Shown piece by piece: positions 35,616 to 44,865 of a DNA stretch of 64,000 bases. Within the stretch, counting starts at the first letter, position 1. Each line of letters begins with the position of its first letter. The notes beneath the pieces are model-generated. The model was not told the origin of the DNA. It made no database searches and saw nothing but the letters and a program-made list of their open reading frames with translations. A program made the translations under genes and the position numbers. Source of the DNA: Jackrogersella multiformis (lineage: Eukaryota; Ascomycota; Sordariomycetes; Xylariales; Hypoxylaceae); the NCBI GenBank assembly GCA_902806575.1, contig CADCXD010000005.1, forward strand, positions 2,294,001-2,358,000. Direction: 5' to 3'.

Positions 35616-37159
35616 CTACCTAGTTATTTCCGGTTGCTTGAATCTTGCAAACAAGCCGTCCAGCTTGAAGCTCCATTCCAAGGGCAAGACTTTAGAGATA
35701 CCCCTAATCTGCCATTCCCCAGCTCGGCCAATCATCCAGATGTGCTCGTAATCTAACCACAAGGACATAAAGTAAGCCAGCACTACCATAGCTCTCGGTC
35801 TTCTCTCCTCTATGAACCTGGTGAATTCTACTGGCACCCATAGTGCAAAGCCGCCGAACCTCCTGACGATGGCATAATCCTCCTCGCCGTCGGCGATTGC
35901 TGTTTGTACACTACACGTGTATGAGAGAGCTTTGTCATATACGCTCTTGACGTCTTCGTCGTCTAGTTCCCGGTCCTCTTGTGCTGCAATTGATCCAGAG
36001 CCGGTAGGATGTTCTATGAGCCAGTCTAGTGAGCTGTGGTCGCAATATATCAATTTGTCCCGATCTGTCATGTCCGGCGGACTCCTGGCAAACATTTTAA
36101 TCCCGAGTTCGCTGTCGGGGTTAACCAGCTTCCGCACCATATCCAATACTTGGCCGGCTCCCCGGCCCATGTGTAACCATTGAACCGGAGGCTCCCAAGG
36201 ATCTACCGTCAACGTTTGAACTAAGGCTATAGAATGGGCCAAGATCCTGATACTGGTGAAACAGACGTAGTCGGCGTCCTCAGATATCCTATGACTTAGC
36301 TCGTCGATGTCACGCCGCTGCTCTTTGCTGCACATGATCTGGTAGGTCTGCTGTAACTTGAAGAGCTCGTCTCGCTCCTGTTTATCTGTACTCTTCGTCC
36401 AGAGGTACAGAGCTGAGTTAGCGAGCGTTACGTGAAGTAAGCTGCACCTGTTGTGTTCTTGTGCCATTCGCATAGCTAGGTTAGGGAGATCGTGTCGCCA
36501 CATGTGTATGATGTCCGAATTTTGTGCCGAGCGAAAAGATTGTACCATGTTTTGATGGTAGTTGTGTATTAAGCGCATTTCCCAAAACCGCCGCCACGGC
36601 CCCTCGGGGAGATTGATTTCAGCATCCGAGCTCTCATCAACGGAAGTAGGATAAGACGATCCTGGAGAGGGATAAAAGCCTAGGCTAGGTAGCGAGTATG
36701 CTGGTTTGTTCTCGTTCCTGGGAGAACCTAACATATCAAGAGGTCTCCGGCGCGAGGCGTCATCCGCACTGGGCGCGGACTCAAGGCCGGAGGCGTTGTG
36801 CTCGTTGGCTGAATAGACTGTTGGCTCGTTACTCTGCTGCGTGATTGAAGCCGCTTTTGCAGATACCTGGCTCGCATTCGGATACTGGCATTCAACTGCA
36901 TGTCTTGAACACGAACCGCAACTAGGGCGAACTTCATCACACTACAGTGGAACGTTAGGAACGCATTCTACGAACTACACCTGCGAACAAGCGAGCTCCT
37001 GAGTCTAAATAGGTGGTGGTTCAATAGACGAAATCCTCCGGAATTCCCTTAACTAACCTTAACTCGTCTCTGCTTACATCGCAAACACCCAGTGCGAGAC
37101 TTCTTATGATACAAGCGCGGACCACGCGGTCGGGTTTCCTGCATATTGCTGTCGTTCAT
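35616..37159 (-). CDS. Zn2Cys6 fungal transcription factor (475 aa, two exons)
   Basis: Exons on the minus strand: 37159-37058 and 36941-35616, with a 116-nt intron GTTAGT...CTGTAG that falls inside the zinc cluster. The joined frame is 475 aa. The binuclear cluster is Cys25-x2-Cys28-x6-Cys35-x6-Cys42-x2-Cys45-x6-Cys52, preceded by HKKSRTG, the usual start of the subclass reading RTGCLxCKxRRVKCDExRPxCxxC. Residues about 115-470 form the alpha-helical regulatory region of the Upc2/sterol-regulatory-like type (LIHNYHQNMVQSF; later WEPPVQWLHMGRGAGQVL). Without the first exon the protein would lack half of its DNA-binding domain, so the intron call matters. Expected role: DNA-binding transcriptional regulator in the nucleus; target genes unknown. 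Divergently placed to Mid1 with 1.39 kb between starts, so shared control is possible but unproven. Confidence 0.9.
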
Positions 37160-38546
37160 GCTGGGGAAACTAGACGTTATTGGTAACGGCTGATGTCCGG
37201 TCTAAACGGGATTCCAATTCCTTGCGATGGCCTCACTCCGCCGAAATAGAAGCAGGCTTGGCAAAACAAAATTTGGGGCCTATGATTGGGATCTCTGCTT
37301 GTCCGCCGTAGTATAAGAGTACCTAGCTTAGTCTGTATTTGTTGATAAACTGAGGCTATTCGACTGGAGGATCTCGGCCAGGCTGGAGATAGGGGTCTAG
37401 AATACATTTTGGTTGACCAGCCGTACCCCATGCGGCATGGTAAGCATTCGCCACAATGCATCGCATCCTGTGCAGGCCTGTGGCTACTGTACGCAGCGTA
37501 CAGTAGTATTTTCCTGGTTGGGCTAGCTGAATTCGTATTGTCTAATAGGGAGCCCTGGAAGCTGGCGAAAGAACGAGAAGAGAGAACCTTGGAATGGATG
37601 GGGACGAGGCGTGTCTTTTATATCAATACCTACCTACATAGAAGTATAATAATTTGTAGAAGCTGAGTAAGTCCGAGTCAAGTTTGCGAGCCGGGCCGTT
37701 GAGTTTCCTGTCCCCAATGAGCAACAACAAACTCGTCGATCTCATGAGTTTATGTATGTTTTTTAGGTACAACCTTGGATGCGATAGCGAGACCGAAACC
37801 AGCTTACCTTCGTCGCCGGTGTAGGTACCTACCTAGGTACCTAGGTAGGTAGTGTAGATCCATCCAATTGCGTCGAATTCGAATGTGATTAAGTGATTTT
37901 ACCAATCGGCATCTACCCCGTTCGTGCATAGTATTCAAGTATATTTTGTACATAGTATGTTGTTTTTAGAGTATCTAGGTAGATATGTACCGCTATTCTA
38001 TAGTGGCTTGTACATATTTGTGGCTGGTACATCTTAGGTGAGGGACTTCCCGAGTTCGCTCCACATCTCCTAATCTCCCCTGCAGCTGCTAGTACTGGAG
38101 CTAATCAAGTTTCACCGCGCTATTGGGGGGGCTAATTCCAAGGTTGGGGGTCGTAAATGTTCAGCTGTCAGGGCAGGCACGTATCGCCAATCATTGCATT
38201 GATGCTTCCAGAATGTGAAACTCCTACCTACCTCGACGACTTTACGTCGTCCCTCCCGTTTCTGATAAGCACATGCCACCAATTAGGTACACTTATCTAC
38301 CATTCAATTCATTACATACCTACCTAGAGGTACCTAATTTTCCTACCAACTACACACCTCTCTTTTACGTGAACGTCGTATTGCTGCGCGATACAAGTCA
38401 AAGTCGAGCAATCGTGCATTTTTGTGCCAGCATCTAGCATGATCGTTCCTAGCCGATAGATTCCCACGAGTTCAGTTCTAACAAAACCTGCTACTCCTGG
38501 GACACTCCTACATTTGTGAGATGCTCTATGGGGCTATGTTCCCAAT
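37160..38546. other. Divergent promoter region (Zn2Cys6 factor / Mid1)
   Basis: Contains the third copy of the exact 22-bp palindromic repeat (37830-37851), a TACCTACC tract near 38317-38330 and pyrimidine-rich stretches near the Mid1 start. A short frame at 37409-37666 has no family features. Confidence 0.5.
37822..37851. repeat. 22-bp palindromic repeat, copy C
   Basis: The last 22 bases (37830-37851) are identical to 26707-26728 and 30706-30727; the preceding TAGGTACC adds another half-palindrome. Confidence 0.85.
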
Positions 38547-40524
38547 ATGCAACTCAGTCCATTGCAGTCCCGACTGGCTGCGTCTATGATAGCCTCTTGC
38601 CTTTTACTCGTTATCTATTTATTCTTACTCTCTCCGCAATTCGCACTGGCCCTCGAGTTCGATCCTATATCCGCCGATCATGACGCCCTCGAGTTGGCCT
38701 ACGAAATACAGGAGGATGTGGCACCTCCGGAGACGTTGGACTTGCGAAGTTCATTGTACGAGTCAGAGTTCGCGCTATTCGACCGAAGCATCATAGGGAG
38801 AGTTGTAGGCAATGCGGTTCCAATAACTAATAATCAGGTGGAAAGAAGCAATTTGGTTCCCGGTGCTACAATGGCGTATGTTTTCCAAGCGTCTTCGGTC
38901 TCTGGCAGGGCGGCGCAAGATTCAGATGAACCATTGGAGCTCCGAAGGAACTTGAACGGATCCCAAGACCCGGCCTCGGACGGCCACGACGATGAGGACA
39001 CTTCTACTGACCCGGAACTTTTGCGACGACAACAATCGTCAAAGACGTTATTAATATCCGCAAATACTTGCGAGCAGCCTTGGCGCATTTCGCAAACAAC
39101 CATGGACCCTCCGCAACTTACTTTATATGTTTCGACGTCGTCCGATAATACCTCCCCGGGGCCAGAGAAGGGCACTACTGGACAGGAGGCTATCGTTTTT
39201 ACAGAAGGGGCTGTCATGTTCAACACTTCTTTAAACCAAGACGTCTACTTCAGCATATCCGCCCCAAGTGTTTCGACCGAATTCTTCGACACTACGAAAC
39301 AATATAACTATGAAGTTGTCGCTTCAACTGACCAATACTTCTTTTCATATCGCAACGACCAGTCCGACTCTAACCTTATATGGGTCGATAGTGATGCGTC
39401 GGCGGCTCTGTTGCAAACAAATTATCTAACTAATACCTCGGACCAAGTGATCACTACGTTGCCGTATGTTATCTTTGCTCACAATCAGGGCGATAATGTC
39501 ATCAACGGGCTGCGCAACTCTTACTGTGGCCTGAGTTCGTATGCTCAAATTCGAAATCTTTACGACGGGAGTAATGGAGTCGTGACTATGGGGTTGAAAA
39601 ATATGGGAGACAAGAACCTGACACGGCAGGAGTTCTATGTTACCGGCCTAAACGCTAGCTCTAACTATACTGGCATTCTCGCTCGTCCACCGGGGAACAG
39701 TCTTCAACAGCGGCAGGACGGTTCCACAAGTGTAGGTGGCGGTATTGTATTTCAGCCGACTGTATTCCAAACTAAACCTGGTGAGTGCCTCTTGAATTTC
39801 CAGAAGTGACGAAACCGCTAACGGGTGCGAAGACGGTGCATGTACATTCATCTTCAATATGACGTTTTGCGATCAGACGCAATACGCTGTCCCCGGGAAC
39901 TCCACGAATTTCCCCAATGGCACGGCCCTTGCTGCCTTTTATGACAATTACACACGAACCATGTACGACAACTTTGACAAGGTCTTGCAGCAGGTTCCTT
40001 GCGAAACCAGTTCGACTGCCAAGTACTCCTTAGCTAGAGATTGCGACGACTGCAGAGCCGCATACAAGAGTTGGCTTTGCTCGGTCGCTATGCCGCGTTG
40101 CGAGGATTTTTCGTCATCCGATCGAGTTCTACATATACGCAACGTCCGTGCTTCCTTCGCAAACGGATCAACTGTGAACCAGAGTCTAATAGATATGCAT
40201 GGGAATAAGACAGCTTACAACTCGTCTCGAAACCCTATAATCGACGATATTGTTCAGCCAGGTCCCTATAAGGAGTTGCTACCCTGCGAGGACCTGTGCT
40301 ACGACTTAGTGCGAAGCTGCCCGGCGTCGATGGGATTTAGCTGTCCGCGGCCGTCTATGAATTACGGGTTCTACGACAGCTACGGACGGAACGCAGGGAA
40401 CGGGAGATTGACGTGTAATTACCCTGGATCCGCGCATTTTCCAATAGCCCGAGCAGGCATGGTTTCTCTTCCTTGGGTGGGATTTGTTGGTCCCGTAGGG
40501 ATACTTTTGATGCTGCTCCTATAA
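38547..40524 (+). CDS. mid1: Mid1, stretch-activated calcium channel regulatory subunit (641 aa)
   Basis: Exons 38547-39780 and 39833-40524. The 52-nt intron (GTGAGT, CCGCTAAC branch site, GCGAAG) joins phase 1 to phase 1, yielding TKPDGACTFIFNMTFCDQ across the junction and a 641-aa protein. An N-terminal signal or signal-anchor (LLLVIYLFLLSPQFALA) is followed by a large extracytosolic domain with many N-glycosylation sequons. The C-terminal Cys-rich domain begins with FCDQTQYAVP and continues with CDDCRAAYKSWLCSVAMPRC and CEDLCYDLVRSCP, the Mid1 hallmark. A hydrophobic C-terminus (VGFVGPVGILLMLLL) may be a membrane or GPI-type anchor signal. Mid1 pairs with the Cch1 pore at the plasma membrane for calcium entry during mating, tip growth and ER stress. 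Length and motif order are normal for filamentous fungi. Confidence 0.93.
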
Positions 40525-40972
40525 GTATAGAGCTTCTCGAAGAATTGGAGAGCATTGAAGGCGTTGTGATTTGGTTGGTCCACGTTACTTGGGGTCATGT
40601 TGAGCAAGGAGCAAGCATGAAGCATCGAATGAATAGCATCGAACAGGCGTTCTGGTTTGATATTGTCCCGTGTTATGTTATATTTCTAGCAAGCACTATT
40701 GACCTTTTTATATAGTCGAATGTTAGACGTTTGCATGATAATTCTGCTGGGTATTGTCTATTTACCTGCTACGAAGGTGCTCGCGACATAGGACATTTCT
40801 TCCCGTACTTGGCTAAAAGCAACAAAGCCGACACCTCGGCTGTTCCGTATGAACAGTCATTCCTATACGCTATCGACATCGTGGACAGACCGTCCTCGTC
40901 GAGCGATGGTCCTCGGGTGACTATGCTCTGCCTATTTGGCTTAGGAAACCAGTAAATAAATAGTTATTCCTC
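40525..40972. other. Convergent spacer
   Basis: 3' flanks of mid1 and of the small mitochondrial-type gene. No feature recognised. Confidence 0.6.
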
Positions 40973-41485
40973 TCACGCCTTCTCGAGCTGCTCTATTCTC
41001 GCTTCCAGATCGGCGATGGTCGCTGCGGTTCGTCCATGTTAGCCACAAAAGATCGCACGTTATATAGTAACATGGGACGCAAGTTTGGGATTGGTGGTGT
41101 GCGTGCCTCGCATGTCGCGCTTGATCTCGTCGTGCTCCAGCCGCACCCAGCAGTAGTACGCGAGCTGGTACGTGAGGATGGCCAGCAGGAACACCTTCGC
41201 GATGGGCCGGCCGAAGGTCTTGTAGAATCGTTTCTGGTATAGGGGAGACTCGTGTGAGTTACTGCTGCTCTAGTGTGTGGATAGATATAGGGGGGGTTCT
41301 AACATTAGGAGACTGCTCTTGTGGGGTGGGGGTTGCGACGACGAGGTGGAGGTGGGGGGGGTGGAGGAGGAGGAGAAGCGCGCCCATGTGCGGAGGAGCT
41401 GTTGGGTAGGAAGCTGCGAGCGCGCGGGTGGGTGCGCTGTAAAGGCGCGCAAGGGCGCTAGGTGTCTGGAAGTTCGGGAGAGCAT
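40973..41485 (-). CDS. Small mitochondrial-type single-pass membrane protein (about 128 aa)
   Basis: ATG 41485-41483 opens a classic matrix-targeting stretch (MLSRTSRHLAPLRAF, later RTWARFSSSS). Downstream in the same frame, 41248-41107 encodes SPLYQKRFYKTFGRP then a membrane segment (AKVFLLAILTYQLAYYCWV) and RLEHDEIKRDMR. The last exon, 41022-40973, encodes ATIADLEARIEQLEKA, a coiled-coil-like end with stop TGA. Intron 1 must remove an in-frame TAG. A frame-preserving GT-AG choice is 41303-41262 (42 nt), but 41339-41262 (78 nt) also works, so this junction is uncertain. Intron 2 (41106-41023) ends in CTAAC...CGCAG but only a GC donor (GAG|GCACGC) keeps frame. Small inner-membrane assembly factors such as Ina17 have this layout (presequence, one TM, C-terminal coil), but I cannot assign the family. 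Confidence 0.55.
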
Positions 41486-42188
41486 CGTATGTTGGTTGAG
41501 GTCTAGGTTTCGTCAACGCCGGGTGCGAGAGTAGCGAGTCGAGCTGGAAGGAGTTGGGCGAGTCTTTGCGTTGCGATGTCCGGAGCTTTCACAGTTCGAG
41601 TTCCAGTTCCATGGGATGGTGGGCGGAAACTAACTAATAGACTATGGCTTGCGCATCTAATTGGATCTCAAGGTGGGCCCTATCTAACTCTATCTGCCTG
41701 TTGTGGCTTATTAAAACCCCTGTCGCGATACTATCGGGAGGTCTACCAAAGATGTAGCTCTAACTTGTTCTGGTAAGTAGCACCTGCATTTATATTAAAT
41801 TCGTACATACTACCTAGGTAGGTAGGTATTAGGCAAGGTCCCTGAATCCGAGCTATTCCATTATCGATAAGGAATCCTCGTATGTAACTTGCAGACACAT
41901 GTCCATATGGGAAAGTTGGAAAGCGAATACATCTCCAACTCCCAACTTCTCGAAATCTGTTCTCAGATGCAACTGGAATACCGTCGGTCTTTTCCCCGTC
42001 ACTTATATAGTTTATATAAAACCGCGTTAGGGACGGGATCTAGTTGCGACTCTGTTCCTATATCGATCTAGAGTGCAAGCATTCTAAATCCAATTTCCGT
42101 ATCCATCCCGTACAAACCTTCCGCCTCATCATCTACCTCCATACCTCCTTACCTCCTTTACGTACATACCTAAGCACATACATACACA
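41486..42188. other. Divergent promoter region (mitochondrial-type protein / RAMP4)
   Basis: 703 bp between two start codons on opposite strands. Holds one TACCTAGGTAGG tract at 41811-41829, and a CCTCCTTACCTCC-rich leader just before the RAMP4 start. Confidence 0.5.
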
Positions 42189-42532
42189 ATGGTATGTCCA
42201 TCTATAGCTCTACGAGTCTGTGAGAGTTCAAGTTCTAACTACGACGTGCAGGCCCAAACACTAGAGCAGCGAAGGCGGAACGCCAAGTTCGTCAAGGACC
42301 AGGACGCCCGTCGCGGAAAGTCGGAGAACGACATTAAGAAGCGCACCAAGGAAGTGTCAAAGTCTCCCATCTCGCCCTTTTGGCTAGGTAAGCTCCTGGA
42401 CCCCTATGCCGGCCCGGCATCAATCTCTCAGGAGGATGCTAACTTGAATTGTGTCCGCACGCAGGCATCCTTGCCTTTATCGTCTTCGGCGGTCTGGTAT
42501 TCGAGGTCATTTCGCGCATCTTCTTCCGATGA
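42189..42532 (+). CDS. ysy6: RAMP4/Ysy6-type stress-associated ER protein (68 aa)
   Basis: Exons 42189-42191 (ATG only), 42252-42387 and 42465-42532; introns GTATGT...GTGCAG (60 nt, CTAAC branch) and GTAAGC...GCGCAG-type (77 nt). The product is 68 aa: MAQTLEQRRRNAKFVKDQ, a basic RRGKSENDIKKR stretch, then SPISPFWLGILAFIVFGG and VFEVISRIFFR. This is the RAMP4/SERP1/Ysy6 layout: cytosolic basic N-terminus and one C-terminal tail-anchor TM. The family associates with the Sec61 translocon and stabilises nascent membrane proteins in ER stress. Length is normal (about 65-70 aa). An alternative read-through without the first intron gives an unrelated N-terminus, and read-through of the second would lose the membrane anchor. 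The start codon is separated from the rest of the protein by an intron, as in the EF-hand gene at 34094-34969. Confidence 0.92.
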
Positions 42533-43081
42533 ACAACAAAACTACCATAATATGGAGCACATGTAAAACAACAACTCTAGCTGCGTCCATCGAATCGAAA
42601 GGAGGAAACCTTTAAGGGGAGGTTTCAGTACATACCGCAACGGCGACGGCTTAAAATAGACCTGGGTTGTTGGGATGTCTTATGAAGGATATTCAACGTG
42701 AATACATGTATAGCCGCCCGGGAGAGCCGTGTGATACCTGAGCGTTAGCTCTCTAAAAGAATAATTCGTGGTTTAGAAGGACAGATATAGGCTTCCTTGC
42801 CATTCTCACGTCCGTTTTCAATAAAATAACATCATATATGATCCTTTGGATACGAAGTCCTAGTCTCAGAGTGATCACATGTAGTAAAGTCTTATTAAAA
42901 CAACACACATGGAACACTTAAAGGTACTAAAACAATGATCAATTTCGTGATTGATATCAGGAGAGTAACTAGACTAACGTAGTGTCCACCCTGCAATTGC
43001 CGACAAGCTAATTCAGATGGTATAAGAAGCCCCTTGACCTTTTAAAACGCCCTTGTCATACGAGTACATTGGTGAAAGAAA
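42533..43081. other. Convergent spacer
   Basis: 3' flanks of the RAMP4 gene and of the KNOP1-like gene. AT-rich, no feature recognised. Confidence 0.6.
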
Positions 43082-44246
43082 TTATGCTCCTAGGCCCCTT
43101 TTTTGCCCCTGACCTCCGTGCTTCATTTTCATCCCCGTGTCGAATTGGCGTTCCAAATCATGCTGCACTTGTGCAATGTATGCCTTCGACCCAGCTGGGG
43201 CGTTGTGGCTGCCTGTGGTCTCAGTACCATTGGACCCTTTGGCTCCGAGAAGTCTAAGGAACTTCGCCTTCCTCTTGTCATCACCCTCTAGGGCTTGTGC
43301 ATTCCACTGCTCACCGCCGTCAGTATTCGCTACTCCTTCGGCTGTGGCGGATGACACGCACTCCTTTCTCTTCTTCTTCTTCTTGTCCACCTTGGGTGCC
43401 TCGTCGTCGTCTGTGCCATTGGTAGTTTCGTGTGCAACTTCCTCCTCCGCCTTTCGCTTGCGTTTCTTCTCTTCTCTCCTCTTACGCTTCCTCTCTTTCT
43501 CCAACTCGGCATCTGATTCGGAAGTCTCGTCGGCAGCCGTATCCTTCGACTTCTTGGATTTGGACTTGTCCTTCTTCTGCTTCTTGGAAGATGTGGTGCC
43601 TTCGCCATCAACAGTGTCTGTCGCAGTGGACTTGATAGTAGTGGGCTTGGTGTCCTCAAGAGGAATAAAGTCTTCGTTCTCAGAATCGGCCGCCATCTGC
43701 TCGATCTCACGCGACAGCTTATTCTTGTCGGCGTCCTCCTTCTATTCATATAATGAGTACATGAAGATAGCACAGTTAGTGATCTATGTTTTATGTCTTA
43801 CCTCCCGTTCCTCGTCCAACAGATCAGCATGAGCTCGAGCTCTCTGAGCCTCCACCATCAACTTGATAGCTTGGGTTTGCAGCTTCTCGGCGCGCTGACG
43901 CATGCGCAGGCGTCGCTTCTCCTGCTTGTGCGGGCGGTTGGCTAACTTCTTCAGCTTATCAGCTGCTCTGCGCTCGTCGTTCCATTTGGCGGCACGGCCG
44001 ACGTTCGCCTTTCGCGCTTGCTTGGCCTCGGATTTGGCATGACGCTTCATTTTGCGGGCTTCGGCACGTAAGGTTCGCTGCTCTTGCTGTCGCTTGAGCT
44101 TAGCCTCTGTATTGTATATGTTAGCGATAGGTATCATGGCTAGTTATTAGATCACTATTATTACCTTTGCCTTCAGCATCGCGACGAAGCCTGGCGGGGT
44201 CAACCTTCTTCCAGGCTGCTGGATCGATAGCGTCGACAGCGTCCAT
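43082..44246 (-). CDS. KNOP1/SMAP-like basic nuclear protein (348 aa, three exons)
   Basis: Exons on the minus strand: 44246-44165, 44106-43802, 43741-43082, with introns of 58 and 60 nt (both GTAA-type donors; the first has GCTAAC before its AG). The joined frame of 348 aa starts MDAVDAIDPAAWKKVDPARLRR and continues with long Lys/Arg/Glu/Ala helices (exon 2 is almost all basic coiled-coil sequence). An acidic segment (SENEDFIPLED) is followed by Lys/Ser-rich nucleolar-type stretches. The C-terminus KFLRLLGAKG...QHDLERQFDTGMKMKHGGQGQKRGLGA resembles the small-acidic-protein (SMAP) domain at the end of KNOP1-type proteins. Such proteins are nucleolar; a ribosome-biogenesis role is plausible but inferred. 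Divergent from recyclin-1. Confidence 0.8.
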
Positions 44247-44865
44247 TTTGAATAGAATTGACGAAAGGAATAAAACGGGAAAGTGAATCAAATCCGTGTT
44301 TTTAGAATTCCGTAGTAAGTAGATCTGAACAGGTAAGGTGCAGTTATTATCGCAGGGCGACCAAAATGCACCGAGTTGACTGTTGTCGAACAAAAAGTCC
44401 AAGTTTCTCTACGGTAGAGTTGATTGTTGACCCGAAAAAAAGTTAACAAATGAACAAATTCTGCCGCGGGGAGTACTTTTAGATAAAAGGCGGTGTACAT
44501 GGTGCACGGCAGCTACAGGGGTGTCTTATTACGCTCCGTTAGTGCCCCACCTAATTGTACCTAGGAAGGTGGGTTGAAACCTTGCAACCTCAATTGACCT
44601 TAGAAATACGAAGTTGTTCCCTCTATTTATTTCTCTTTTACACAACCCTTTTTGGAATCCACCTACCTAGGTACATATTGTCTATTCGATTTTGACGGTC
44701 ACCGAAGTTCACCTTTTCTTCAATGTATATACACTCTTATAGTACTTGATTTCGACAATAGGGTTTCCAAGGTTATCTCTTGTGTTTCCCTCATGTATCT
44801 CATGTAGCTGTGTACAGCCTTTCAAATCCCCCGAGTACCTCCTATCACAAACCCCATTAGCTACA
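44247..44865. other. Divergent promoter region (KNOP1-like / recyclin-1)
   Basis: 619 bp between the two start codons. One TACCTAGGTAC tract at 44664-44674 is the only repeat. Short distance and opposite orientation make a bidirectional promoter likely. Confidence 0.5.
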
